Origin: Paenibacillus amylolyticus
Lineage (GTDB): Bacteria; Bacillota; Bacilli; Paenibacillales; Paenibacillaceae
NCBI RefSeq assembly: GCF_029689945.1
Contig: NZ_CP121451.1
Span: 6,758,001-6,822,000 of the forward strand
Length of the DNA: 64,000 bases
Direction of reading: 5' to 3'
Position 1 is the stretch's first letter. Each line of letters opens with the position of its first letter. This document shows, piece after piece, positions 19,445 to 29,343 of the stretch. The notes under the pieces were generated by a model. That model had not been told where the DNA came from. It saw nothing but the letters and a program-made list of their open reading frames with translations, and did no database searches. The position numbers and the translations under genes were made by a program.

Positions 19445-20304
19445 TTATAATTCCGGTTCTGTAATGATCTGCACCAAAGCGCTTAGCGCACTAGATATAT
19501 GTTCACCACGGGCATACACAAATCCTACTTCCAACCGGCAATAGGGATCTGGCAAAGACATCACCGCAATCTCGCCTCTTAATGCTGCTTTGGTAACTGA
19601 AGACCGCGGCAGTAATGATACACCGAGCCCGGCAGATACCCCATTCAGAATCGTGTCCAGTGTTCCATATTCCATAACGCTTAGTGATGAGATACCCTGA
19701 TCTTTCAAAAAGGATTCTGCCTGCGTGCGATGTGTACATCCAATCTCAAAAAATAACATCGGCCTGGACAATAACGCGTGTATCTCATGCACGCCAGGTT
19801 CGGCGATCAACACCAATTCCTCGTCATACATCTTCATATAGTTCAGCTCAGGGTGATCGATTGGGCCATATACTAAAGCGCCATGCAACTCATGTTGAAT
19901 GACCTTCTGATTCAGCTCATGGGTCCCACCCGTAACAAGCGAATGATGTACCTCCGGGTAGCATGAACTGTATTCAGCCAGGAGCGGCGTGAGGAAAGTG
20001 GAGACTGCTGTCTCAATGGCACCCAGACGAAGCAGGCCTGACGGCGGGTTACCCACTTGTGTGGCCTGCTCTGCTTCATATAATAATTGCAATATTCTGT
20101 CCGCATACACGAGCAGATTCTCGCCCGCCGGTGTAAGAGACATCCCCGATTGGAACGATGAAACAGCGGTACTTGCAGCTGTGTCTCCAACTGTTTGATT
20201 CGCGTGGTTACATTGGATTGTACATAATTAAGTGCGAGTGCAGCTTTACTGATACTGCCTTCGCGGGCAACCGCCTGAAATATTTTCAAATCACCTGCAT
20301 CCAT
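19445..20304 (-). CDS. LysR-family regulator (frameshifted)
   Basis: Two frames join into one LysR protein of 286 residues when one G is added to the GGGG near 20138-20143. The N-terminal DNA-binding part ([20 protein letters not shown], then [15 protein letters not shown], then LFHRSNRG) continues as [18 protein letters not shown] and a ligand domain starting [16 protein letters not shown]. The C-terminal half with LTPAGE at its front cannot work alone. It is divergent from an oxidoreductase gene, the usual arrangement for a LysR target. A TGCAT-N10-ATGCA box lies between them. Confidence 0.8.
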
Positions 20305-20339
20305 ACCCTGATCACCTGCTCGTCGTTATATCGGCATTC

Positions 20340-20359
20340 TGCATCATGCGATTCATGCA
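20340..20359. promoter_or_regulatory. Candidate LysR binding box
   Basis: TGCAT-N10-ATGCA, an interrupted dyad of the size LysR proteins bind, located 36 bases before the LysR start and about 125 before the divergent oxidoreductase. Confidence 0.4.
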
Positions 20360-20483
20360 AAATGCTTATCTATTATTTTCATTGATACTCACAATCATTT
20401 TTGTTCATTTTACGTGAATCTGCGCCGTCTGTACAATGAGGCTCAGTAGTAAATCGATTACATCGACAGGAGGAATATGGAAC

Positions 20484-21473
20484 ATGAAAGCTATTAATCA
20501 TTCGGATCAGAGCGGCCTTGCAGGTCTTCAATATACAGAGTCAACATCTCGGGTACCAGCAACCGGGGAAGTGCGGATCGAACTCAGATCGGCTGGAATC
20601 AACCACAGGGATCTTTTCATTATGGCAGGACGTGGAAACCAGGACACCCCGCTCATTCCCGGTTCCGATGGAGCAGGTATCATCGTTGGGATTGGCGAGG
20701 GTGTAAGAGGGTTCGCAATCGGTGATGAAGTCATTATCCATCCTACACTCGGGTGGGAAGTTGCAAGTCACGTGCCCATCGTGCCCGATATTGTTGGTGG
20801 TCCTACGGATGGAACGCTGGCTCAATATATTACGTTACCTGCTGAAAATGCCCTGCCTAAACCAGCTCATCTATCCTGGGAGGAAGCAGGCGTGCTGTCG
20901 CTTTCAGCGCTGACGGCTTATCGCGCCTTATTTACTCGCGGCGTATTAAAGCAAGGTGAACATGTGCTCATTCCCGGTATTGGTGGCGGTGTAGCGACCT
21001 ATGCCCTGCTCATGGCTGTCGCTGCTGGTGCCAAGGTGACTGTTACCTCCAGAAGTGAAGCCAAAAGAAATGAGGCACTGCGCTTGGGCGCTACCCATGC
21101 ATTGGATAGTCATGGAGATTGGCGTTTGCAGAACGATCTGGAACCTATGGACATGATCTTGGATAGCATCGGACAAGCCATGTTCCCGAAATATTTTGAT
21201 ATAATTAGACCAGGTGGTCGGATCGTGATGTATGGTGCGAGCTCAGGGGATGATCTGACTGTTCCCATTCGCTCTATCTTCTTCCCGCAGGTGAGTCTGA
21301 TCGGTACCTCTATGGGCAGCCGTGAGGAGTTCGTGCAGATGCTGCAATGGGTGGAGCAACATGAGATACATCCTGTGATCGATAGCGTATATCCGTTGCA
21401 AGACGTAAAGAAAGCTTTTGAACGCATGGAAAATGGCGAGCAGTTTGGTAATCTGGCTATACAGATTGAATGA
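20484..21473 (+). CDS. Zinc-free MDR oxidoreductase (quinone-oxidoreductase type)
   Basis: A 329-residue medium-chain reductase/dehydrogenase. The substrate loop INHRDLFIMAGRGN and PLIPGSDGAGIIVGIGEGV lie in the N-terminal domain. The nucleotide fold contains VLIPGIGGGVATYALLMAVA, followed by VTVTSRSEAKRNEALRLGA. The structural-zinc cysteine cluster is absent, pointing to the NADPH:quinone reductase/crotonyl-CoA reductase branch. The start is set by ACAGGAGGAATATGGAAC before the ATG. It is divergent from a LysR gene that probably regulates it. The natural substrate is unknown. Confidence 0.85.
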   Translation: MKAINHSDQSGLAGLQYTESTSRVPATGEVRIELRSAGINHRDLFIMAGRGNQDTPLIPGSDGAGIIVGIGEGVRGFAIGDEVIIHPTLGWEVASHVPIVPDIVGGPTDGTLAQYITLPAENALPKPAHLSWEEAGVLSLSALTAYRALFTRGVLKQGEHVLIPGIGGGVATYALLMAVAAGAKVTVTSRSEAKRNEALRLGATHALDSHGDWRLQNDLEPMDMILDSIGQAMFPKYFDIIRPGGRIVMYGASSGDDLTVPIRSIFFPQVSLIGTSMGSREEFVQMLQWVEQHEIHPVIDSVYPLQDVKKAFERMENGEQFGNLAIQIE

Positions 21474-21681
21474 TGCTGGATTGTAGTCCACTCTTATTAG
21501 AACGAATTGACTGATTGGATTTGGTTGGATCGAATTGAAATGGATCGGATCGGAGAAAGCCCAATACAAGACTAGGATGTGTCTTCAAACTCAGGCAAGC
21601 TATACGATAGGGTTTCAGCATCTAAAGTGTCTTGAAGTTCAAGCTGATTGCTCCTGGCGAATGGGTCCGTTGATTTTCTTT

Positions 21682-21880
21682 TCTAAAGAACTCAGGACGT
21701 CTTATTTGGCCTTTAAGTCCGCTTTCTAAATTGTAAGGAACTTCAGACACGTTATTTCCCAAAAATCACAGGTTATAACGCTGCAAACGGCTGTTTATTC
21801 CAATATAGCGTGTTTCAGGTTCCTTAGATTTCCGCGAGCGCTTCCCAGCCTTGAATAAGACGTCTCAGATTTGTTAGCGT
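21682..21880. repeat. Dispersed nested-inverted repeat, copy C
   Basis: The clearest copy: units at 21682 (TCTAAAGAACTCAGGACGTC), 21732 (TGTAAGGAACTTCAGACACG), 21801 (reverse, AATATAGCGTG then GGTTCCTTAG) and 21853 (reverse, GAATAAGACGTCTCAG). It aligns along its whole length with the reverse complement of copy D at 60649-60848. The surrounding 580 bases hold no gene. Confidence 0.8.
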
Positions 21881-22010
21881 TGTTGGCATTCGTTAGTGCT
21901 CATTGGATTCGTTAACGTTCATTCAATTCTTTAGTGTTCGTTAGGATTCGTTAGCGCTCGTTAGCTCTTCAACGCTCTCTGACGCTCTTTAGCGCTCTTT
22001 AAGGCTTGCT
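21881..22010. repeat. Degenerate CGTTAG/GCTCTT short tandem repeats
   Basis: The tail of copy C runs into imperfect 10-bp repeats of the form CGTTAGCGCT or CTTTAGCGCT, ending just before the immunity-like gene. They look like slippage copies of the repeat's outer end. Confidence 0.6.
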
Positions 22011-22054
22011 CTAGTTGATTCACGATATCAATCATTCAGGAGGTGTACATACAT

Positions 22055-22273
22055 ATGGACAATCGATTGCAATTGATAGAGTTGGTTCGCAAACTGATGG
22101 ACGCCGAAGGAACGGAAGCCGAGTTGGATGACATGTTGACGGAGCTACAACGGCAGGTGCCTCACGCAGAGATCAGTAATCTGATTTACTGGGATGATCG
22201 AGACCTTACGCCGGAACAGATTGTTGAGGAAGCGTTGGCTGCTCGTCCGATCATTCTTCCGCCCCATTCCTAA
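22055..22273 (+). CDS. Colicin/pyocin-immunity-like small protein
   Basis: A 72-residue acidic protein. It has the layout of the E-type colicin/pyocin immunity family: an N-terminal helix with 'LIELVRKLMDAEGTEAELDD', then ISNLIYWDDRDLTPEQIVEE, which parallels the family's 'DLIYyP...d.SPE.Iv'. In that family the protein blocks the nuclease of its cognate bacteriocin. No nuclease toxin gene is visible here, so this may be an orphan immunity gene or a diverged housekeeping homologue. The ATG at 22055 follows AGGAGG; a GTG at 22043 would overlap the ribosome binding site. It starts a run of three genes. Confidence 0.6.
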   Translation: MDNRLQLIELVRKLMDAEGTEAELDDMLTELQRQVPHAEISNLIYWDDRDLTPEQIVEEALAARPIILPPHS

Positions 22274-22300
22274 TATTCTTCAGGAGGTGAATGATAGCCC

Positions 22301-22816
22301 ATGTCTGATATGAATCACAATAACAATGAACACCCAGATTTTAACGCAATCCGCGGTGAAGAGAAATTACAGGCACTTCGTGACCTGATTGAGCTGACCG
22401 ATAGCCAACTTACTCAACAGGTTCTCGCGATTGGCATGGATTCACAGGAAGAAGATCTCATCCGCATTGAAGCATGGCGAGCCTTGGGCATGGCCGAGTC
22501 TTCCCCACTTTTGGATGAAATTGGTCATGCTGCCGCGCAGCTTATTCGTGACTCAGAAGAAGATGAGGATGTACAGATTTATGCGTTACAGACTCTAGCC
22601 TTGTTACCTGCTACCGAAGCTGAGATTACGTTGGCTCAGGATGTATTGTCGGGGGATGCCTATATTTTACTTCAAGGTGCAGCTTTTGCTATTCTGACTG
22701 CTCACAAACATATCCCAAGGGCTATCCTTGCGTTGGAATCACTCCAATCTCATCCGCATTTCGGCGCTTCCGCCAAGCGAGAACTGCATTCCATAACAGG
22801 AAGTGATGATCTATGA
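22301..22816 (+). CDS. HEAT-repeat-like hypothetical protein
   Basis: A 171-residue soluble, acidic, all-helical protein. Alternating helices with the pattern 'IRIEAWRALGMAESSPLLDE', 'VQIYALQTLALLPATEAEI' and 'ILLQGAAFAILTAHKHIPRA' look like three to four HEAT-like repeats, a scaffold for protein binding. No catalytic motif is seen. It has AGGAGGTGA before the ATG and overlaps the next gene by four bases. The position after an immunity-like gene suggests a shared function, but that is inference. Confidence 0.6.
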   Translation: MSDMNHNNNEHPDFNAIRGEEKLQALRDLIELTDSQLTQQVLAIGMDSQEEDLIRIEAWRALGMAESSPLLDEIGHAAAQLIRDSEEDEDVQIYALQTLALLPATEAEITLAQDVLSGDAYILLQGAAFAILTAHKHIPRAILALESLQSHPHFGASAKRELHSITGSDDL

Positions 22817-23232
22817 ATGAGGGTCATGAACCATTTTCACCAGGCGCATTAGGAGCATCAGAGGAACCAGAGGAACCAGAAGCATCAGAACCATCAGGAG
22901 AACATGCTACGAAGGCTGTTTATCTAACTCAAGGTGAGATGCAAGCCATCCAGAAGGCTATACTTTTTCTCAAATTTGAATCTGAAGAGACAGCCTCCTT
23001 GCTCTATGCGGGCAGTCCGCTACTAAACAGTGTGTTGGAAAAGGTACGGGATGTCAGCGCATTTGGTGAGTACGCCAAAGAACTACACTCTCGTCCGAAC
23101 GATTATGCAGAACGTTTCATGCGCGCCAAGCTGGAACGTTCCTATACAGAAGAATTGGCGCCGCACGAACGAACAGAGGAACACAAGATTGAGATTCTCA
23201 GATCCTGTATGTATCCATATCCGGTTAAATAA
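22813..23232 (+). CDS. Hypothetical acidic protein, third gene of the trio
   Basis: A 139-residue protein not recognised as any family. The first 35 residues are low-complexity, rich in Glu, Pro and Ser (EEPEEPEASEPSGEH). The remainder is helical (LTQGEMQAIQKAILFLKFES, then VRDVSAFGEYAKELHSRPND). It overlaps the HEAT-like gene (ATGA), so it belongs to the same operon. No signal peptide or membrane segment. Confidence 0.6.
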   Translation: MNEGHEPFSPGALGASEEPEEPEASEPSGEHATKAVYLTQGEMQAIQKAILFLKFESEETASLLYAGSPLLNSVLEKVRDVSAFGEYAKELHSRPNDYAERFMRAKLERSYTEELAPHERTEEHKIEILRSCMYPYPVK

Positions 23233-23314
23233 TCAGTAATCCAAGTTCCCCCTCCCCAATTTCCATAATTTCGTTATAATGGTAAGCAAGACATCATGCT
23301 ATTGGAGGAGAATT

Positions 23315-24103
23315 ATGGAAACGGAAGCTCTACGGAACGTGGAACAACTGGCTCTGAAGAAACACAAGATTTACAAACAAAGCTTAATCAGGTACCTTGC
23401 ACGCTCCATGCTGGCCAGTATGTTTATCGGATTCGGCGTCATCGTGGCGTTTAAGACAGGTAACTTCTTTTATATGGAGCAGTCCCCGTTTACCTATCCA
23501 ATGGCAGCCATTACGTTTGGTGCGGCCATCATCCTGATCGCCTACGGTGGGGGTGACCTGTTCACGGGCAATACGTTCTATTACACGTATGCGGCACTGC
23601 GCAAGAAACTGCGCTGGTTTGAGGTAATCAAGCTGTGGATTGCGAGTTACAGCGGTAACCTGATGGGTGCAGCCGTGTTTGCCCTGTTAATCTACCTCAC
23701 GGGATTGTTCGACTCGTCTCAGGTGAATGGATTTCTGTTAAGCGTGGTGGAGCACAAGATGGAAGTTCCCACCATGCAGCTCTTTTTCCGGGGGATTTTG
23801 TGTAACTGGCTCGTATGTATGGCGTTTTTTGTCCCGATGTTCATGAAGGAGAATGGAGCCAAAATGTTCGCCATGATGCTCTTTGTATTCTGCTTCTTCA
23901 TCTCGGGATATGAGCACAGCATTGCCAATATGTGTACGTTCGCGATTGCACTTGTGCTGAATCACCCGGGGACCATCTCATTTGAAGGTGTGCTTCACAA
24001 CCTGGTTCCCGTGACCTTGGGTAATCTGGTGGGCGGTGTTCTGCTGATGGGCTTTATGTATTACGCGGTGAACAAACCGTTCCTGGATGAAGAGACACAT
24101 TAA
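23315..24103 (+). CDS. Formate/nitrite transporter family protein
   Basis: A 262-residue membrane protein of the FNT family, with six hydrophobic segments. The pore signatures GGDLFTGNTFYYTYAALRKK and the pair ANMCTFAIALVLNHPG and NLVPVTLGNLVGGVLLMGFMY are present. It conducts formate, nitrite or a related monovalent anion with protons. Bacillus YrhG is a comparable protein. The ATG at 23315 follows TTGGAGGAG. An upstream in-frame ATG at 23279 is unlikely because the ribosome binding site lies downstream of it. It has its own terminator. Confidence 0.87.
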   Translation: METEALRNVEQLALKKHKIYKQSLIRYLARSMLASMFIGFGVIVAFKTGNFFYMEQSPFTYPMAAITFGAAIILIAYGGGDLFTGNTFYYTYAALRKKLRWFEVIKLWIASYSGNLMGAAVFALLIYLTGLFDSSQVNGFLLSVVEHKMEVPTMQLFFRGILCNWLVCMAFFVPMFMKENGAKMFAMMLFVFCFFISGYEHSIANMCTFAIALVLNHPGTISFEGVLHNLVPVTLGNLVGGVLLMGFMYYAVNKPFLDEETH

Positions 24104-24173
24104 TCTCTGGTAAAAAAAGATCCCCTTCCGGCCTGGTCGATCGACCGTGGCGATTCGGTAAGGAAAACCCAAA

Positions 24174-24219
24174 ACACCCCGGCAACCTTCCCATGTATGG
24201 CAGAAGGTTGCCGGGTGTC
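24174..24219. terminator. Strong hairpin terminator shared by FNT and GH30 genes
   Basis: ACACCCCGGCAACCTTC pairs almost perfectly with GAAGGTTGCCGGGTGTC around a 12-base loop. It is placed between two converging genes. Confidence 0.78.
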
Positions 24220-24263
24220 TCTATGGGCAGGCTTACGGTTACACCGCCTGCCCCCTTATCATC

Positions 24264-24303
24264 TATCACTTATCACTTATCACTTATCACTTATCACTTA
24301 TCA
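24264..24303. repeat. Heptanucleotide tandem repeat (TATCACT)x5
   Basis: Five perfect TATCACT units and a partial sixth lie in the short space between the shared terminator and the GH30 stop codon. It is a simple sequence repeat with no coding effect. Confidence 0.85.
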
Positions 24304-24394
24304 GCCTATTCTAAATAATTCCACATGTATTTACCATGTCATCCTTCCATCTATACTCCTAATTCCCAAGCCTGAATCAACTTTCACCCCCCGT

Positions 24395-25948
24395 TTACGG
24401 GTTCCAGCGGAAGGTTGCTGCCGATTGGGAAGGCAATATATACCGAAACGAATCACCGTCCATGGCTATATCAAAGGAGACTTCTGCCTCACCCGTGTTA
24501 ACTGTAACCAGCACCATCGTTCCATCCGGGTTGCGGAAGGCTACGTTCTCGATCTGGCCCTGTTCTTGTGTAGAACCAACTCTTACAGCTCCCGGACGTA
24601 CATAACGGCTGATGTGGCCCAAGGCATAATACTCGACATTTCTGGTGATTTTACCATGCTCCGGATCAATCGTCACAACCCCACGGCAGTTCTCACAGCC
24701 ACCGTTCGTGGGACCTCCTTGCGGATCGAGCGCGATGTTCCAGAGCAGTACATTCTTCGCCCAGTTGCGAGGTGCACCAATGATGAGATTGGACATCTGC
24801 CAGCTTAGATTCTCGCCAAAATCGGAACTCCACGCCCCACCACTACATTCGGTAAAATAAATATGTTTGTCCGGAAAGCGCTCATGCACTTCCGACATGG
24901 CAGATGGATCACCCGCATAACAGTGGAAAGCAGATCCATCCATATAGGCGGCAGCCTGCTCATCACCAAGCACCTTGCCGGTATATTCGACCGCCTGATC
25001 CCAGTTATGATCATACGCGATGATTCGCGTGTCCAGGCCCGCATCCTGTAGCGCCGGGCCGAGGTAATCCCGAATGAACATGGCTTGTTCTTCGGCTCCC
25101 ATACTCATACTCGGATAATTATCCGAGGTGAATTCCGGTTCATTTTGCAACGTGATCCCGTAGATGGGAATGCCCTTCGCCTGATAAGCTTTGATATATT
25201 TCACAAAATATCTCGCATACGCTTCATATATCTTGGGATTGTTATAATCCAGATACCAGCCGTTAGTGGTCTTCTTTTCCCCATACTTCATCCAGGCCGG
25301 AGCGGTCCACGGTGTGCCCAGCACGTTAAGACCCGGTTTCAACCCAACTGCACGCTCCAGCATATCCACAACTTCCTGATCCTTATCGATCGAAAAGTGT
25401 TCCATATCATAATCCGTACCGGACGCAATATCATCATAGGTATAACTTGAAGCCCCGCCTGATTCATCCACCGAATAATCGGAAGCACCGATCGTATGAC
25501 GCACCATATCCATGTTCAAACCTTCCGTTGTAAATAGCTCCTTTAACAATTGTTCTTGTTGTTCCTCGGAAAGCTGATTGATCAGATGTGCCGACGAACC
25601 CGTCATCGCTGCGCCAAATCCATCCATGGTCTGATACGTCTTGTCCGGGTCAATCCGTATGGTAAGCTCCGACGAAGAAGGGCCTGACTCCTGCGTTGAA
25701 GAAACGGAAGAGCCTGTGTCTGCTTCATGGTGATCTGTAATTGGAATAGGCTTCTGTGGTGCAAGCAGATTTTGCTGATCTCCTGTGGTTAACCAGACTT
25801 CGGCCGCTCTCTGCTTGTCCACAACCGGTGGCGGAGCGGGTTGTTCACTTCGGTTGAAGATAAGCCAGACTCCTGCACCGATACAAGAAACAGCGATGAA
25901 CAGGATGGTCCATCGTTTGGGATGCTCTCGCCAGCCTATGTTCATCAC
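24395..25948 (-). CDS. Glycoside hydrolase family 30 (glucosylceramidase/beta-1,6-glucanase type)
   Basis: A 517-residue GH30 enzyme. Residues 12-32 form a signal-anchor helix, so the enzyme is probably tethered outside the cell. A Pro/Ser/Thr-rich linker leads into the catalytic (beta/alpha)8 barrel from about residue 95 (TYQTMDGFGAAMTGSSAHLI). The acid/base is Glu270 in ITLQNEPEF and the nucleophile Glu367 in YFTECSGG. GTPWTAPAWMK is a family hallmark. A small beta domain ends the protein. It likely cleaves beta-1,6-glucan or beta-glucosyl linkages and sits 137 bases after a GH3 gene in the same direction, suggesting joint glucan breakdown. Confidence 0.87.
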   Translation of the reverse strand: MMNIGWREHPKRWTILFIAVSCIGAGVWLIFNRSEQPAPPPVVDKQRAAEVWLTTGDQQNLLAPQKPIPITDHHEADTGSSVSSTQESGPSSSELTIRIDPDKTYQTMDGFGAAMTGSSAHLINQLSEEQQEQLLKELFTTEGLNMDMVRHTIGASDYSVDESGGASSYTYDDIASGTDYDMEHFSIDKDQEVVDMLERAVGLKPGLNVLGTPWTAPAWMKYGEKKTTNGWYLDYNNPKIYEAYARYFVKYIKAYQAKGIPIYGITLQNEPEFTSDNYPSMSMGAEEQAMFIRDYLGPALQDAGLDTRIIAYDHNWDQAVEYTGKVLGDEQAAAYMDGSAFHCYAGDPSAMSEVHERFPDKHIYFTECSGGAWSSDFGENLSWQMSNLIIGAPRNWAKNVLLWNIALDPQGGPTNGGCENCRGVVTIDPEHGKITRNVEYYALGHISRYVRPGAVRVGSTQEQGQIENVAFRNPDGTMVLVTVNTGEAEVSFDIAMDGDSFRYILPSQSAATFRWNP

Positions 25949-26085
25949 ACTTCACTCTCCTTCCATTATGGAAAAAGCCGCGGCCACTAGGCCACGACTC
26001 ATTTCCTAATATATAAATTAGAACAAACTGCATTTGACGCAAATTTCACAGGAAGAACAAACTTTTGATCTCCCTTATTCCACTT

Positions 26086-28796
26086 TTATTTACCGGACTT
26101 GCTTCCGATATTCACACTACCTGTCAGACGGATATCATCCGACGCACTACCGACATACACTTGAACTTTACCTTTAGGCATTACCCATTCATGCGATGCT
26201 TCATCCCAATAGGACAGTGCGCTGCGATCCAGTTGAATGTTGACCCGTTGCTGCTTGCCTGCCTTCAGATCAACCTTCGCCCAGCCAGCAAGCTGCTTCT
26301 CTGACGTTTCAACTTTGGTTGGAAGATTGCCGACATAGACCTGTACCACTTCTGCACCGGAAACTTTACCGGTATTGCGCAGGTTCAGCGATACTTCTAC
26401 GGTTGCTTTATCCCCTTTGCCTGTGTTCTTCACATGCAGATTACGATAATTAAAATCGGTATAAGACAGCCCGTGTCCAAAAGCGAACGCCGGTGTCATG
26501 CCTTTTTTGTCATATCCTTTGTACCCTACAAAGATCCCCTCAGAGTAGTTCCCCACTCCATTCACACCCGGGAATTGTTCCGCAGTGGATACCGGGGTCT
26601 GGGAATCATCTGATGGGAACGTCACCGGCAACTTACCGGATGGATTCACATCACCAAACAGAACACGTGCCACGGCATTACCTTGTTCCTGACCTGCATA
26701 CCAAGCCTGAACGATGGATGGCACTTCGTTTTGCCAGGAATCCATCTCAACAGCGCGACCACTCATTTGCACCACGATCGTTTTTGGATTGGCTGCCGCT
26801 ACCTTGCGGATCAGCTGCTCCTGGTTATTTGGCAGTTCCAGATCGGAACGGTCCACATAACCTTCACTGTCATACGTACGTGTTACCACGACGGCCACAT
26901 CGGATTTTTTCGCCAGCTCAACTGCTTTTTGCATTTTGATATCCACAGCGTCTTCTGGAGCTTCCCAGCCAAAACGAACCTGTGCACCCATATCATGATT
27001 GGTCTGTACCGGGAAATCGGTACGATGCTCAATCCGAATGTCGTGGGACTCGCCTTTTTTGAACGTGATTTCCTTCTTCGTTGTACTCAATGTTTCACCT
27101 TGATTGTCTACAAGCAACTCATCATCCACATACAGTTTCGCCGAACCGAGACTGGTCAGGGACAGTTTGTATTCACCCGTTTGAGGTGCTGTGATGGCCC
27201 CTGTCCAACGAGCAGACATTTTGGCATTGAATTTCGTTGGTGTCACGGGAAGCTTGGAAGATTGTGAGTTAAAACCCTCATAGTTGTAGAATCCAAGATT
27301 CATGTTGACCTGATTGTCTGTACGGACCAGAGAAGGGTTACCCTCCATATCTGTATTCGTCCAGTATTCCGCACGCAGACCGTATTCCGCACGATCTGTA
27401 CCATATTCTCTTTCACTTTGCTGAGCATCCGCTGGTGATAAAAGAGTGGAAGGTACGGCAGACGGTCCATTGAATGCATCTCCTGCAGAGATTGGATCGG
27501 TTCCGGCTGCATATTTTACATCCACATCATTACCGGCACGGTTACGAATGCCTTCCAGTGGACTTACGGTATACGTCGGGTTAACCAGACTGCTACCGCC
27601 ACCAGCAGCTGATGCATTATCTGCATCTGGTCCGATGACCGCGATGGATTTCACGTTTTTCTTGGAAAGCGGCAGCGTATTGTCGTTGTTTTGCAAAAGA
27701 ACCATGCTCTCTTCTGCAATTTCACGTGCTTGCTTGCCATCTTTCTTGGCATTGATTTGTGTGTTCGTTACAGGGTTGTCGAACAGTCCCTTATCAAACA
27801 TTTGAAGCAAAATGCGTCTAACCTTCTCATCAATGGTTTGCTCGCTGACTTCGCCATTGTTCACGGCTTCGAGCAACTTGCCTCCCCATTTGCCATAAGG
27901 CTCTCCAGGTGTCTCCAAATCCAGACCCGCATTGGCGGACTTGGCTGTGCTGAAGTTTGCACCGTAGTCACTCATGACGAACCCTTCGAAGCCAAACTGG
28001 TCCCGAAGAACATCTGTCAGCATCTCCTTGTTCTCACAAGCATATGTACCATTCACTTGGTTAAATGAACACATGGCCGCGCCAAAATCCGCTTTTTCAA
28101 CCATCGCCTGGAACGGACGTGCATAGACTTCCTGGATCGCACGTTCGCTGGCTATAGCATTGGTCGTGAAACGCTCCGTCTCCTGGTTGTTCAGGATGTA
28201 ATGCTTCGCTGTAGCGATAACCGGATTGCTTTGAATCCCGTTCACATACGCTGCACCCATACCGGAAGCCAGCAATGGATCTTCCCCGAGCGATTCAAAG
28301 TTCCGGGAACCCCATGGTGTACGTGCAATATCCAGCCCAGGTCCGAGGACGACATTATGTGTCGTGTCATGTGCTTCCTGACCGATCAGATCGCCATATT
28401 TCTTGGCAAGGTCGGTATCCCATGAAGCCGCAAGAGCAATGGGTGCAGGCAGCGCCGTGGACTTTTTGTCCTGCACATCCGGATTGGCCACACGTACCCC
28501 TGCGGGTCCATCTGCCATCTGTAATGCCGGAATGCCGAGGCGCTCCAATCCATCATTATAGAAACCATAATAGTTATTTACTTTACCGGTTACGAATCCA
28601 ACTTTCTCCTCCAGCGTCATCTCTTTGAGCAGCAGCTCGGTGCGCTCCTCCGCAGATAGAGATTTGTTCATCCATGGCTGATTGCCCCCGATTCCGCCTC
28701 CGCGGCGAAGGCGTGTAACGGCATAGCCGCAACCGCCACGATGATAAGCAGCATAAACCATCGTTTGAGGAAAATCAGATTGAGTCTTCTGTTCAT
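26086..28796 (-). CDS. Glycoside hydrolase family 3 beta-glucosidase with PA14 domain (frameshifted at N-terminus)
   Basis: A 903-residue secreted enzyme once one G is added to the GGGGG near 28697-28701. That joins the signal peptide (MNRRLNLIF, then MLLIIVAVAAMPLHAFAAE) to NQPWMNKSLSAEER. The GH3 N-domain has DGPAGVR and the nucleophile Asp in EGFVMSDYGANF. A PA14 domain (about residues 455-600, EYGLRAEYWTNTD onward) is inserted in the C-terminal alpha/beta domain. A fibronectin-III-like domain ends the chain. It releases glucose or similar sugars from beta-linked oligomers. AAGGAGAGC precedes the start. It is the likely partner of the GH30 gene that follows. Confidence 0.87.
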
Positions 28797-29266
28797 GTTG
28801 TAAGCTCTCCTTCTCTCTTGATCATTTTTCTCGTACACATCTTGAATACATGTATACAAGGGAATGCAAACTGGCATGATCCCAGTCTTTCAAGCATTCA
28901 GGTCGTCCTGCACATGGCTTCTGAAACTGCAGCCTGCAAGCAAGTCAGCAGATTTCGCTTCCTAACGATAGCCGACCTGATTCCGAATTACATCCCCTTA
29001 AATTTGGTAAATGATCAATTGGAATGAGCCTAGTTCTTTCGCATCACCTCTCTTTTGATTCAGATAACAGAACAAGAAAACGAATTATTTACATTTCCGT
29101 AACTACTTTTGGACAAATTATTAACTTCTAAAAACAGTCAGTTCGACCCACTCCCGATCAACCAATTAATGCAATTAATTATCAGATTAAGGAATATGCT
29201 GAGACATTCTGGGTCGCAAGTCTATTTGAAACCGGAACCAATCCGGTCCATTGAAGTATCCCAAAA
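28797..29266. other. Intergenic region upstream of the GH3 gene
   Basis: About 470 bases with no supported gene. It must hold the GH3-GH30 promoter. I see no convincing operator or riboswitch. Confidence 0.5.
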
Positions 29267-29314
29267 TATAAAAGCAACTGAAGTCCCTTTTATCAGGTTC
29301 CTCAGTTGCCTTTA
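29267..29314 (-). terminator. Hairpin terminator of the DUF4132-type gene
   Basis: On the minus strand GGCAACTGA and TCAGTTGC close a 20-base loop and are followed by TTTTATATTTT, about 30 bases after the stop. Confidence 0.75.
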
Positions 29315-29343
29315 TGATATATATAGTGCGGTTCAATCGCTAA

